In this document: positions 8,560-16,701 of the stretch, piece after piece
Layout: the number at the start of each line of letters is the position of its first letter
Position numbering within the stretch: the first letter of the stretch is position 1
Assembly (NCBI RefSeq): GCF_008330945.1
Contig: NZ_CP043489.1
Location: 5,219,501-5,283,500 of the forward strand
Source: Labrys sp. KNU-23
GTDB taxonomy: Bacteria; Pseudomonadota; Alphaproteobacteria; Rhizobiales; Labraceae
Length of the DNA: 64,000 bases
Direction of reading: 5' to 3'
The notes under the pieces: generated by a model
What the model was told of the DNA's origin: nothing
Database searches by the model: none
What the model saw: only the letters and a program-made list of their open reading frames with translations
Program-made: the position numbers and the translations under genes

Positions 8560-9456
8560 ATGATAGACTGGGACGACATTCGCTATTTTCTTGCCGTTGC
8601 GCGCAGAGGCTCGGTGCGGGCTGCCGCCGAGCATCTCGGGGTGAACCACTCGACCGTGCTGCGACGCGTCGCCCAACTGGAGGAACGGCTGGGGGCGCAG
8701 ATGTTCGAGAAGCTGCCTTCAGGTTACCGCCTGACGGTTGCGGGGGAGGAGGTCCTCGAACTCGCTGGTCAGATGGAAGCGTCGTCGCACCAGTTGGAGA
8801 CGCGCGTCTTTGGCCGCGACCAAAGCGTGCGCGGGCTTCTACGGGTGACGTTGGCGCCGACGCTTGCGACACACCTGCTCATGCCGGATTTCTCGGATTT
8901 CGCGTGCCTGTATCCGGACATCGAGATGGAAATCTTGTCGTCCGGAGAGCTGGCAAATCTGACCAACCGAGAGGCCGATGTCGCGATCCGTGTCGTCTAT
9001 GACCGCAAAACCCTGCCGCTCAATCTTCACGGCCTGAAGGGGCCGGATGTCTTCGGAGCCATCTACATGTCCCGCGATCGACTAGCAGCGTGGCGTGCGG
9101 GCGTGCCTGATCCCATCCGCTGGATCGTCATCAGCATGCATGGCATCCCGGACTGGGTCCGCGAGGGGGAGGTGCGCGCCGCCGAGGTTCCGTTCAGGGT
9201 CACGGATGCCGGGGCGCAGATCGCCGCGGTGCGGCAGGGGCTCGGGATGACGACGCTGCCGTGCTTCGTCGGAGATGCAGACCCCACGCTGGTGAGGGTG
9301 CCGGGTACCGACCTGCACATGTACGGAACGCTCTGGTTTCTCACCCAGGGGGAGACGCGCAAGACCAAGCGCGTGCGGCTCTTCACGGAGTTCGTCTCCA
9401 GCAGGCTTGCTGCGTATTCTTCGCTTCTCGCCGGTCTGTCCCTATCGCGCGACTGA
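8560..9456 (+). CDS. LysR-family transcriptional regulator
   Basis: 298 residues, normal LysR length. The N-terminal winged helix is clear: DIRYFLAVARRGSVRAAAEH, then LGVNHSTVLRRVAQLEERLG as the recognition helix and the start of the linker. It is followed by a LysR substrate-binding domain of about 205 residues. The HSTVLRRV pattern is that of the LysR subgroup that controls stress-inducible oxidoreductases. I chose the ATG at 8560 because the HTH begins at once after it; six further in-frame codons upstream add nothing conserved. It faces the SDR and F420-reductase-like genes and is followed by a Rid-family gene, so it probably regulates one or both sides. Confidence 0.88.
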   Translation: MIDWDDIRYFLAVARRGSVRAAAEHLGVNHSTVLRRVAQLEERLGAQMFEKLPSGYRLTVAGEEVLELAGQMEASSHQLETRVFGRDQSVRGLLRVTLAPTLATHLLMPDFSDFACLYPDIEMEILSSGELANLTNREADVAIRVVYDRKTLPLNLHGLKGPDVFGAIYMSRDRLAAWRAGVPDPIRWIVISMHGIPDWVREGEVRAAEVPFRVTDAGAQIAAVRQGLGMTTLPCFVGDADPTLVRVPGTDLHMYGTLWFLTQGETRKTKRVRLFTEFVSSRLAAYSSLLAGLSLSRD

Positions 9457-9598
9457 CGCGTGGCGGATCACCGGCGAGGTTTGCGCAAGGCGTTCGACAT
9501 CAGACCCGATTTCGGAGACGCTTGGCCATCGGCTCATGCGCCGGCAACGCGGTGATCACCACTGCCGATTTCAGTCGAGCCAAGCAGGAGATTGTCCA

Positions 9599-10009
9599 AT
9601 GGCGCTCGAACTCATCAACCCGGATGATCTACCGGTTCCCGAGATGTACACCCAGGTTGTCGTTGCGACAGGATCCAGGCTGGTCTTCATCTCAGGCCAG
9701 CAGCCCGAGGATATCCACGGCAAGCTGGTTGGGCATGGCGATTTTGCGGCGCAGGCGCGCCTGGCCTTCGCCAATCTCGGCCGGGCACTCCGTGCCGCCG
9801 GGGCACGGCCCGGGCACGTCTGCAAGATCACGATCTACATTGTCGATTATAGCCGCGACGAACACGTTCCGATCATCGAAGAAGCGCAGATTTCGTTGTT
9901 CGGAGATCACAAACCGGCGAATGTGGTGGTCGGGGTGGCGATCATGTCCCCGGGCTATCTCATAGAGGTCGACGCTATCGCGGTCATTGACGAGGTCGTC
10001 ACACGCTAA
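9599..10009 (+). CDS. Rid (YjgF/YER057c/UK114) family protein, non-RidA subgroup
   Basis: 136 residues of the trimeric Rid fold, with VFISGQQPED near the start and the closing YLIEVDAIAV. True RidA deaminates 2-aminoacrylate-type imines using an arginine in a P-A-R motif. Here the equivalent reads PANVVV, so the catalytic Arg is replaced by Asn. That places it among the Rid subgroups lacking proven imine deaminase activity, in contrast to the second Rid protein at 55099. ATG at 9599 preceded by CAAGCAGGAG. It lies 142 bases downstream of the LysR gene on the same strand. Confidence 0.82.
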   Translation: MALELINPDDLPVPEMYTQVVVATGSRLVFISGQQPEDIHGKLVGHGDFAAQARLAFANLGRALRAAGARPGHVCKITIYIVDYSRDEHVPIIEEAQISLFGDHKPANVVVGVAIMSPGYLIEVDAIAVIDEVVTR

Positions 10010-10094
10010 GCACCATGAAGATTTCACTGCTCACGGACCTGTCCCTGTCCTGCGAGCGGAAGGGGCGGGCCGTGTTGAAACCGGTGTCGTTCAG

Positions 10095-10994
10095 TCAGGC
10101 GACTTCACGCGCAAACTTACCCGGCGGGCAACCGAGGCGTTTGCGAAAAGCAGTGCTGAAGGCGCTGGCGGATTCATAGCCAATTTCATCGGCGATCCGA
10201 TCCAGGGACTTTACACCACGCATGAGCGCGTCCTTTGCGATCGCCATGCGCCAACGTGCCAAATATTCGATTGGCGCACATCCCAAGACCTCCCCGAACC
10301 GTGCGGCGAAACCCGACCGTGACATGCCGGCCATCCTTGCAAGATCGGCGACGGTCCACCCCGCACGAACATCGGCATGGATTGCTTGCAGCACTCGGGC
10401 GAGAGCTGGGTCCCGCATGCCGCTGAGGAGACCTGGAGGCATCGCCCGATTGCCGATGCTGCGCCAGCGAAGGGCCTCGACGAGCAGCGCTTCGAGCATG
10501 CGACGGACAATCAGCTCCTTGCCCGGATAATCGGTCGCACATTCCTCGGCGAGCAGGTCGATGAGACGGCCGAGCCGTGTCGTCCGTCCCTCCGAAGCCG
10601 GGATGTGAATGAGGCCGGGTAACAGCGCCAGCAGGAGCGGTGCATTCACCCGCTCGAATGCGAAGGTGCCGCCCAGGGCAACAAGGTCGGGCGCGCCTTC
10701 CGGTTCGCCATGCCGGATCGCTTCGTTTCGCGGTTCCACCGGGATGCAGTCGATATCCGGTTCGCTGGACAAGGAGAATGCGGGCGTCGTCGGAAGGAGT
10801 ACGAAATCGCCCTGTGCAAGCCGGAGCGGCTCTTCGCCGTCGAATCTCAACCAGGCCTGCCCCTCCAATAGGATTGTGAACCCGGGCGCGTCATGGGCCC
10901 GATAGCTTACGCCCCAGCGGCCGCGCGCAGTGATCGGCTTGGAGATGGCGGCCGTCGGTCGGAGCAGGCTTATGATGTCGCTGAGCGGATCCAT
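10095..10994 (-). CDS. AraC-family transcriptional regulator with N-terminal cupin domain
   Basis: 299 residues. Residues 1 to about 180 are a cupin-type ligand domain (GFTILLEGQAWLRF, LAQGDFVLLP). The last 100 residues are two AraC helix-turn-helix motifs: WTVADLARMAGMSRSGFAARF, then SLDRIADEIGYESASAFSTAFRK, ending in the usual R-x-x-G-x-x-P-x-x-FR-like segment. It belongs to the cupin_6-type AraC group that is often next to, and controls, a single oxidoreductase gene. The divergent SDR gene at 11090 fits that pattern. The 95 bases between the two genes are AT-rich and hold both promoters. Confidence 0.87.
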   Translation of the reverse strand: MDPLSDIISLLRPTAAISKPITARGRWGVSYRAHDAPGFTILLEGQAWLRFDGEEPLRLAQGDFVLLPTTPAFSLSSEPDIDCIPVEPRNEAIRHGEPEGAPDLVALGGTFAFERVNAPLLLALLPGLIHIPASEGRTTRLGRLIDLLAEECATDYPGKELIVRRMLEALLVEALRWRSIGNRAMPPGLLSGMRDPALARVLQAIHADVRAGWTVADLARMAGMSRSGFAARFGEVLGCAPIEYLARWRMAIAKDALMRGVKSLDRIADEIGYESASAFSTAFRKRLGCPPGKFAREVA

Positions 10995-11089
10995 TCTGGA
11001 CGATTGATAAATATTTTTGGATATTGAATTATATATCGTCCAAATCGGCTTGTCTATCTTGGGGCATCAAATGCAAGGAGACAGGCACT

Positions 11090-11839
11090 ATGGACAAGAC
11101 GATCCTCATCACCGGCACCTCCTCGGGCTACGGCAAGGCGACTGCCGAGCATTTCCTGCAGAATGGCTGGCACGTCATCGCTGCGATGAGACGCCCCGAC
11201 CCGACCCTTCTTGGCGGTCAATCCGAGCGGCTGCGCGTATTGCCGCTGGATGTCACCGATGAACAGAGCATCGCTGCGCTGGTGGACGCTGCGGGCCCGA
11301 TCGATGTGCTCGTGAACAATGCCGGCGTGGGTGGTGTGGGCGCATTCGAAGCCATGCCGATGTCGCTGATCCGCCAGCTCATCGAGACGAACACGATCGG
11401 TGTCATGGCGATGTGCCGGGCACTCATCCCGCAAATGCGTGCACGTCGTGCAGGCACCATCGTCAACGTGACATCGAGCGTAACGCTCGGTGAGTTTCCG
11501 CTCGCTGCCGCCTACACCGCGTCCAAGCAGGCAGTCGAAGGGTTCTCGGGCTCGCTCGCTCATGAGCTCGGTCATTTCGGGGTGCAGGTCAAGCTCGTCG
11601 AGCCCGGCTATGCTCCGACCACCCGGTTCGGCACCAATGCCATCGTGCCGGTCGAGGATTTGCTCCCGGGGGATTATGCCGAGTTTGCGCGGCCAATTCT
11701 TGAGGCCTTCGCGAATCCGGCCATGACCACGCGGGAGAGCGACGTTGCCCAGGCTGTGTGGGCCGCTGTCCACGACGCCTCCGGCCGGCTCCGTTTCCCC
11801 GCTGGGGCCGATGCCGTAGCTCTGGCGCAAGCGGGCTGA
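11090..11839 (+). CDS. SDR-family oxidoreductase, AraC-controlled
   Basis: 249-residue classical SDR. TGTSSGYGKA at residues 7-16 is the cofactor loop, NNAG follows, and catalytic YTASK (Tyr-x3-Lys) is preceded by VNVTSSV. The start ATG at 11090 has AAGGAG ten bases upstream; an earlier in-frame ATG at 11024 lies in the AT-rich promoter. This sub-family (SDR with the TGTSSGYG loop) typically sits divergent to an AraC regulator, as here, and reduces unidentified carbonyls. No partner enzyme lies beside it. Confidence 0.86.
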   Translation: MDKTILITGTSSGYGKATAEHFLQNGWHVIAAMRRPDPTLLGGQSERLRVLPLDVTDEQSIAALVDAAGPIDVLVNNAGVGGVGAFEAMPMSLIRQLIETNTIGVMAMCRALIPQMRARRAGTIVNVTSSVTLGEFPLAAAYTASKQAVEGFSGSLAHELGHFGVQVKLVEPGYAPTTRFGTNAIVPVEDLLPGDYAEFARPILEAFANPAMTTRESDVAQAVWAAVHDASGRLRFPAGADAVALAQAG

Positions 11840-11999
11840 CCGGGTTTCGCCCCAGGCTTTGGGCGGGAACGCGACGAGCGCCTGCCTTCTCGATGTTGCC
11901 TGTATGTGGGGCGACGCTCCGGGCCGTTGAAGGGGCAGGCCGCATCCCACGACGTCGGCATGCCGCTTCCTATAAGTTCAGAAACATTAGTATTGACTA

Positions 12000-12023
12000 A
12001 TCAATTAGCGTTTGCTAATTGAT
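12000..12023. promoter_or_regulatory. Perfect palindrome upstream of arsR-type gene (putative operator)
   Basis: ATCAATTAGC - GTTT - GCTAATTGAT, a perfect 10-bp inverted repeat. It ends four bases before the ATG of the ArsR-type gene. The AT-rich inverted repeat at this position fits an autoregulatory ArsR operator covering the promoter or translation start. Confidence 0.65.
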
Positions 12024-12027
12024 TTTC

Positions 12028-12357
12028 ATGACAGAGACAGCCGCCATTGATACCGTCATGCGCGCCCTCGCGGACCCCACGAGGCGCGCCGTGTTCGAGC
12101 GGATCGTCGGATGCGACGAGATCACCGTGGCCGAACTGACGCAGGGAAGCGGCGTCACGCAGGGGGCGGTTTCCCAGCACCTCAAGGCGTTGAAACAGGC
12201 GGGGCTCGTCGCCGAACGTCCGGAAGGGCGGAAGGTCTATTACCGGGCCGAACCCGGCGGCCTCGAGCCGCTGGCCGACTGGATGAGCCATTACAGCCTG
12301 TTCTGGCGCCAGCGCTTCGCCAATCTCAGAACTCTCTTGAAGGAGATCGATCCGTGA
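12028..12357 (+). CDS. ArsR-family winged-helix regulator (SRPBCC-associated)
   Basis: 109 residues. AIDTVMRALADPTRRAVFER leads into the winged helix TVAELTQGSGVTQGAVSQHL (recognition helix) and the wing RPEGRKVYYR. It has no CxC or other metal-binding cysteines, so it is not an arsenic or metal sensor. It belongs to the group of ArsR proteins co-transcribed with AHSA1-type SRPBCC proteins. ATG at 12028; an alternative TTG at 12019 lies inside the palindrome. No Shine-Dalgarno precedes the ATG. The stop overlaps the GTG start of the SRPBCC gene by 4 bases, so the two are translationally coupled. Confidence 0.88.
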   Translation: MTETAAIDTVMRALADPTRRAVFERIVGCDEITVAELTQGSGVTQGAVSQHLKALKQAGLVAERPEGRKVYYRAEPGGLEPLADWMSHYSLFWRQRFANLRTLLKEIDP

Positions 12358-12821
12358 ATGATTCAGCCTTGAAGCCGGACACGCAGGCAATCGTGGTCGA
12401 CGAGATCTTCCCACATGCTCCGGAGATCATCTGGAAAGCGCTGACCTCGGGCGATCTCATCGCTCGCTGGATGATGGCGCCTGCCGATTTCGCTGCAGTG
12501 GAAGGACAGCATTTCACCTTTCGCACCACGCCCGCCGGCGCCTGGGACGGCGTCATCCATTGCAGGGTGCTGGACGTGAAGCCAAACGAGCGCCTCGCCT
12601 ATGCGTGGCAGGGCGGCGACGAGAGCAATGCGGGCTATGGATCGCGTCTCGATACGGTGGTGACCTGGACGCTGGAGGCCGCCAAAGGCGGGACGCGGGT
12701 TCGCCTCGTCCATGCCGGCTTCGTGATGCCCCGGAACGAGACGGCTTTCAGGAATATGGGCGAGGGGTGGAAGAAGGTCCTGCGCAACCTCGGCACCATC
12801 GTGGCCGGCAGCAAGGACTGA
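12354..12821 (+). CDS. SRPBCC / AHSA1-domain protein
   Basis: 155 residues starting at GTG (12354), in a GTGA overlap with the arsR-type gene. The START-like fold is recognisable from FPHAPEIIWKALTSGDLIARW at the N-terminus, the central DGVIHCRVLDVKPNERLAYAW, and GWKKVLRNLGTIV at the C-terminus. Members bind a hydrophobic ligand in a deep pocket. The ligand here is unknown. The ArsR gene in the same operon probably controls it. A possible coupled function with the GFA protein 15 bases downstream is suggested only by spacing. Confidence 0.85.
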   Translation: MNDSALKPDTQAIVVDEIFPHAPEIIWKALTSGDLIARWMMAPADFAAVEGQHFTFRTTPAGAWDGVIHCRVLDVKPNERLAYAWQGGDESNAGYGSRLDTVVTWTLEAAKGGTRVRLVHAGFVMPRNETAFRNMGEGWKKVLRNLGTIVAGSKD

Positions 12822-12836
12822 GGCGAGGAGGAAGAG

Positions 12837-13250
12837 ATGAGCAAGGCCTATACCGGCGGATGCGCCTGCGGTGCGATCCGCTACGAGATCACTGCCGAGC
12901 CGGTGTTCAGCAATGATTGCCAGTGCCGCGACTGCCAGCGCGAAAGCGGCACGGGGCATCAGTCCCATCTGACCTTCCCGCGGCAGAATGTGGCTCTTAC
13001 GGGGGAAGGGCGGCCCTGGGAGATGGTCGCCGACAGCGGCGTCAGGAAGACCCGCTATTTCTGTCCCACCTGCGGATCGCCTGTTTATCTGACCTTCTCG
13101 TCCATGCCGCAATTTTTCGCCGTCCGTGCCACGAGCCTCGACGAGCCGGGCCGCTACAAGCCGCAGGCGGTGACCTATGCCAGCGGGGGCTATGCCTGGG
13201 ACCACCTCGATCCAGATTTGCCGAAATTCGAGAAAATGCCGCCGCGGTGA
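12837..13250 (+). CDS. GFA / CENP-V-domain zinc protein (glutathione-dependent formaldehyde-activating family)
   Basis: 137 residues. Zinc ligands are visible as GGCACGAIRY, then NDCQCRDCQRESG, then FCPTCGSPVY: seven cysteines in the CxC...CxxC...CxxC arrangement of the family. The family name comes from Gfa, which was proposed to bind glutathione and formaldehyde; most members have no proven activity. ATG at 12837 is preceded by GAGGAGGAAG. It follows the SRPBCC gene by 15 bases and is probably the third gene of the ArsR operon. Confidence 0.85.
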   Translation: MSKAYTGGCACGAIRYEITAEPVFSNDCQCRDCQRESGTGHQSHLTFPRQNVALTGEGRPWEMVADSGVRKTRYFCPTCGSPVYLTFSSMPQFFAVRATSLDEPGRYKPQAVTYASGGYAWDHLDPDLPKFEKMPPR

Positions 13251-13376
13251 GGAAAAAGGCCGCGTAGCGCTAGGGTGGCGGCCGTTAGCCGCCTGACGAC
13301 CGAATACAATGCGGTTGACCTTCGTTCGCTTTTTGTTCTAGGTACAGGCTGTGCCGGTCGAGAACGCGAGGTCATC

Positions 13377-13985
13377 ATGCAGTTGGCGTTTGACTTCTAT
13401 GGCGAGCTTCCGCGCGGGCCGCTACGAAGCGAAAGACTGTTCTTCGCGGTGTTTCCCGGCGCGAAGGATGCGCTTCGGATCGAACGGTTCAGGCAGGATT
13501 TTCTCAAGGCGAACCCTCTCGGCGGCAGTATGTTGCGACCGGACCGCTTCCACGTCTCACTCCACCATGTCGGCGACTTCAAGCGCCTCAGGTCACCGCG
13601 TACCTACGCGGCGGAACTGGCCGGCGATCTCGTGCAATTGCCTGCTTTCGAGATAACACTGCATGCCATCAAGACTTTTGGTGCGTTCCCGAAGCCGGGC
13701 AGGGCGCTACGCTATCCCCTTGTCCTACTCGGCGAGGGAGCCGGCCTGTTAGAGCTCCATGAGACATTGGGCGCAGCCATGACCAAGTTCGGCATACGCG
13801 CCTTTCCCGATTTCACGCCACATCTGACCTTGTCCTATGGCGAGAAGCCAATATCGGAACAGCGGATCGACCCAATCCCCATTCAGATCGAAGGTTTTTG
13901 CCTGGTTCACAGCAGGTTGGGCAAGACGGAATACCAGATCATCAGGCGCTGGCCTCTGAGCGAACCCAAGCCGCTGCTGCATTAA
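13377..13985 (+). CDS. 2'-5' RNA ligase / cyclic phosphodiesterase family protein (ThpR-like)
   Basis: 202 residues with the two family histidine motifs: HVSL (His59) and HLTL (His149), in a LigT/2H phosphoesterase fold. Enzymes of this family cleave 2',3'-cyclic phosphates and ligate RNA ends through 2'-5' bonds in vitro. ATG at 13377 was chosen because the sequence resembling the family, including LFFAVFPG, begins soon after it. A longer frame to 13275 lacks support. It is followed after 14 bases by the YdeI-family gene. Confidence 0.82.
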   Translation: MQLAFDFYGELPRGPLRSERLFFAVFPGAKDALRIERFRQDFLKANPLGGSMLRPDRFHVSLHHVGDFKRLRSPRTYAAELAGDLVQLPAFEITLHAIKTFGAFPKPGRALRYPLVLLGEGAGLLELHETLGAAMTKFGIRAFPDFTPHLTLSYGEKPISEQRIDPIPIQIEGFCLVHSRLGKTEYQIIRRWPLSEPKPLLH

Positions 13986-13999
13986 CCCAAGGAACCCTG

Positions 14000-14599
14000 A
14001 TGCCGCCCGTCATTGTCGATCCCGCCAAGGTCCGTGAATTCGCGGATGCCGAGAGCTTCTACACCTGGCTCCACGACCATCACGACAGCCAAAGTGAAGT
14101 CTGGATCAAGATTCACAAGGTGGGTTCGGGCCTCGCCTCGATCACGCCCAAGCAGGCGATCGACGTCGTGCTCTGCTGGGGCTGGATCGATGCGGTGCGC
14201 AAGGGCCTCGATGAGCGCAGTTTCCTGCAGCGCTACACGCCGCGCGGGCGCAAGAGTATCTGGAGCCGGATCAATGTCGACAATGTTGCCCGGTTGGTCG
14301 CCGAAGGGCGCATGACCGAACACGGGTTGAAGCAGGTGGAGGCGGCCAAGGCGGATGGCCGCTGGGATCGGGCCTATGAGAGCGGCAAGGACCTGAAGAT
14401 TCCAGACGATCTCCAGGCTGCGATCGAGGCCGAGCCGGAAGCGCTGCAGATGCTGGCAATGCTCAGCGCACAGAATCGCTTCGCATTGGCCTTTCGCATG
14501 CACAACACCAAGACCGAGACCGGGCGGAAGAAGAAGATCGAGGCGTTCGTCGTCATGCTCAAACGCGGCGAGACGATCTATCCGCAATCGAGGAAATGA
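14000..14599 (+). CDS. YdeI/OmpD-associated family protein
   Basis: 199 residues. The family pattern is visible: a leading segment with FYTWLHDHH, SEVWIKIHKVGSG, then DVVLCWGWIDAVRKGLDE and FLQRYTPRGRKSIWSRIN, and a C-terminal KKKIEAFVVMLKRGETIYP. Members are cytoplasmic and linked in databases with stress or bacteriocin protection, but no biochemical activity is established. ATG at 14000 with AAGGAACC just upstream. It is convergent with the aminoglycoside kinase gene at 14632. Confidence 0.82.
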   Translation: MPPVIVDPAKVREFADAESFYTWLHDHHDSQSEVWIKIHKVGSGLASITPKQAIDVVLCWGWIDAVRKGLDERSFLQRYTPRGRKSIWSRINVDNVARLVAEGRMTEHGLKQVEAAKADGRWDRAYESGKDLKIPDDLQAAIEAEPEALQMLAMLSAQNRFALAFRMHNTKTETGRKKKIEAFVVMLKRGETIYPQSRK

Positions 14600-14631
14600 G
14601 GCGGCGGCACCTCTGCGCACATCGCCGCGGT

Positions 14632-15423
14632 TCAGAAGAACTCGTCCAGCAGAAGATAGAAGGCCATGCGCTGCGGATCCGGCACGATGCCGTAGCGGGC
14701 GAGAAAACGCTCGACCTGGGTCGGCCCGAAGTGATCGCCGATGCTGCGCGTCGCCAGCGCCAGGTCCTGGTGGCGATCGGCAAGGCCAGCCCGGGCGCAA
14801 TCGATGAAGCCGGAAAAGACGTCCTTGTCCGCCAGCAGGTTCTCCAGCGTCGCATCGCCATGCGTGACGACGAGGTCTTCCTGGCGCGGTCGCAGGGGCG
14901 ACAGTTCGGCGAAGACATCAGCTGCGGTCTGGCCGGCGCGCTCCTCATCGAAATCCTCCTCGTCGACGAGGCCTGCCTTGACTCGCGCTTCAGCCAAGGC
15001 GATGCGGCTGTCGGCGCGGTGGTCGAACGGACAACCGGTCCTGTCGAGAGCATGCAGATGCCGCAGGGCGTCGGCGGCGATGTCGACCACCTGCTCCGGG
15101 GCAAGACCGGCCTGGGACGACAGGATCGTGCCTGGAATGGCACTCATCAGCAGCCAGTGCCGGCCGTCATGCCGGGTCTCCGCCAGGCGTTTCGGGCACG
15201 GGATGCCGCGGGCGCCCAGCCAGTCCAGGCGCGGTCCTTCATCCGGCAATTCACCGAGCGGTGACAGTTCCTCGGTCTTGACGAACAGATCCGGCCTGTC
15301 CGGCGCTTCGAGGCGAAAGACGCCTGCACCGGAGGCTCCGATCGACTGGGCCTTCCAACCATAGCCCGCCAAATCGCGGCGCCAGTCGGCGGGCAGGTCC
15401 AGCGCTGATTTCATTGACGGCAT
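14632..15423 (-). CDS. APH(3')-type aminoglycoside O-phosphotransferase
   Basis: 263 residues. ATP-dependent kinase with the APH(3') signature. VVTHGDATLENL carries catalytic Asp190 and metal-binding Asn195. FIDCARAGLADRHQDLALA carries Asp208. The end YLLLDEFF is as in known APH(3') enzymes. With the ATG at 15423 as start, Asp190 and Asp208 fall on the canonical APH(3') numbering, which supports that start over GTG at 15465. It would phosphorylate the 3'-OH of kanamycin/neomycin-type aminoglycosides. There are no mobile element marks or integrase nearby, and composition looks like the neighbours. It is therefore probably an intrinsic chromosomal gene. Substrate range cannot be told from sequence. 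Confidence 0.85.
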   Translation of the reverse strand: MPSMKSALDLPADWRRDLAGYGWKAQSIGASGAGVFRLEAPDRPDLFVKTEELSPLGELPDEGPRLDWLGARGIPCPKRLAETRHDGRHWLLMSAIPGTILSSQAGLAPEQVVDIAADALRHLHALDRTGCPFDHRADSRIALAEARVKAGLVDEEDFDEERAGQTAADVFAELSPLRPRQEDLVVTHGDATLENLLADKDVFSGFIDCARAGLADRHQDLALATRSIGDHFGPTQVERFLARYGIVPDPQRMAFYLLLDEFF

Positions 15424-15510
15424 CGTCCAGGTTCCATCAGGCGCCGGCAAGCCGGCTCTTGTCACTCTGGCCCGATTCCCTGGACGGAAAGAAGGCGGCC
15501 CGATGCGAAC

Positions 15511-16701
15511 TCAAGCGGGTAGTGCCTCGGCGACGACGCCATTTTCGGCAGCCACCACGCCGCCTCGCAGCACGAGCTTGCGGGGCGGGCGATTGATCAC
15601 GGCTTCCTCGATACTCGGCGTGTCGATGACGACGAGATCGGCCGCCGTGCCGGGCGCCAGGCCATAGCCAGTGATGCCGAGCGCCCTGGCTGGTTCGATG
15701 GTGGCAAGGTCGAGTGCCAGGCGCAAATCGTCATTGGCATAGAATTCCTGCCTGGAAGCGACGATGGCGGCACGATCGAGCATGTCGCCATTGCCGAAGG
15801 GCGACCAGCAGTCGCGAATATTGTCGGACGCGGCGAAGAGGGTGACACCATGGCGGCGCAGCGCCTTTACCGGTGGCACCGGCACGGCGGCCGGGCTCGA
15901 TGTCATGATCGCCACGCCGGCTCGGGCCAGGGCGTCTGCCGTTCTGGCGAAGCTCTCGGGAGACTGGTCGCCAAGGGAAAAAGCGTGGCTCACCACCACG
16001 CGCCCCTGCAGGCCGAGGGCTTCGGTGCGGCTGGCGATGTCGCGCAACTCGGCGCCACCGGTTTCGCCGCCATCATGCAGGTGGATGTCGATACCCTTGC
16101 CGTATTTTTCGGCGAGGGCGAAGACGATGTCGAGCTGGCCCGGGACGTCATGGTCGAAGCCCTCGGGATCGAGCCCACCGATCAGGTCCGCACCTGCGGC
16201 GAGGGCAGCATCGAGCAGGTCGGGGGCGCCGGGCTCGCTCATGACGCCGCTCTGGGGAAAGGCAACGATCTCGATGTCGACCCAAGGCCTCCAGCGTTCC
16301 CGAACCGCGAGCAGGGCCTCCAGATTGGCGAGTTTCACGTCATTGTCGATATCGACATGGCTGCGCACCCGGGTGGTGCCGTTGGCGACGAGGCGACGGA
16401 GGAGGTTGGTGGCACGCGCTTCGACGGGCAGGGGCACGGCATGGCGGGCGACACGCTCGGCGGCGATGCGCTCGCGCACGCTTTCCCCCGGCACATGCGG
16501 CACCAGCGGCGCGCCCATATGGGTCTTGTCGAGGTGGATATGGCCATCGATGAAGGCCGGAAGCAGCAGGGCGCCGGCAAGATCGCGCCGATCCGGAGCG
16601 CTCGATTGGGAGCGGGGCTCCTCGATCGAAGCGATACGCCCGTCGACGATATGGACATCCGCCCGGCGTCCGTCGGGCAGGGTGGCATTGGCAAGCAGCA
16701 T
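15511..16701 (-). CDS. Cytosine-deaminase-like amidohydrolase
   Basis: 396 residues of the amidohydrolase superfamily. DGHIHLDK supplies the HxH metal ligands, DIHLHD a further His, VSHAF another, and ASDN the metal/catalytic Asp. C-terminal GLAPGTAADLVVID is the usual urease/amidohydrolase end of the flanking beta-sandwich. Pattern and length are close to cytosine deaminase and related cyclic-amidine/imide deaminases. The start at 16701 shares one base with the stop of the questin-oxidase-like gene (TGATG), so the two are coupled. It is divergent from an ABC sugar-type transporter whose substrate it may process. The substrate is inferred only as a ring amide or amidine. Confidence 0.8.
   Translation of the reverse strand: MLLANATLPDGRRADVHIVDGRIASIEEPRSQSSAPDRRDLAGALLLPAFIDGHIHLDKTHMGAPLVPHVPGESVRERIAAERVARHAVPLPVEARATNLLRRLVANGTTRVRSHVDIDNDVKLANLEALLAVRERWRPWVDIEIVAFPQSGVMSEPGAPDLLDAALAAGADLIGGLDPEGFDHDVPGQLDIVFALAEKYGKGIDIHLHDGGETGGAELRDIASRTEALGLQGRVVVSHAFSLGDQSPESFARTADALARAGVAIMTSSPAAVPVPPVKALRRHGVTLFAASDNIRDCWSPFGNGDMLDRAAIVASRQEFYANDDLRLALDLATIEPARALGITGYGLAPGTAADLVVIDTPSIEEAVINRPPRKLVLRGGVVAAENGVVAEALPA

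Noticed and set aside
10998..11041. Split inverted repeat GGACGAT ... ATCGTCC between the AraC and SDR genes.
   Set aside because: Arms are only 7 bases and 30 bases apart. AraC sites are typically direct repeats, so chance is as likely as an operator.
12028..12357. ArsR-type gene as an arsenic or metal sensor.
   Set aside because: No cysteine metal ligands, and it is coupled to an SRPBCC gene rather than to metal export.
13277..13293. Short hairpin GGCGGC-CGTTA-GCCGCC behind the GFA gene as a terminator.
   Set aside because: Stem of six bases with no T-run; GC-rich sequence gives such stems often.
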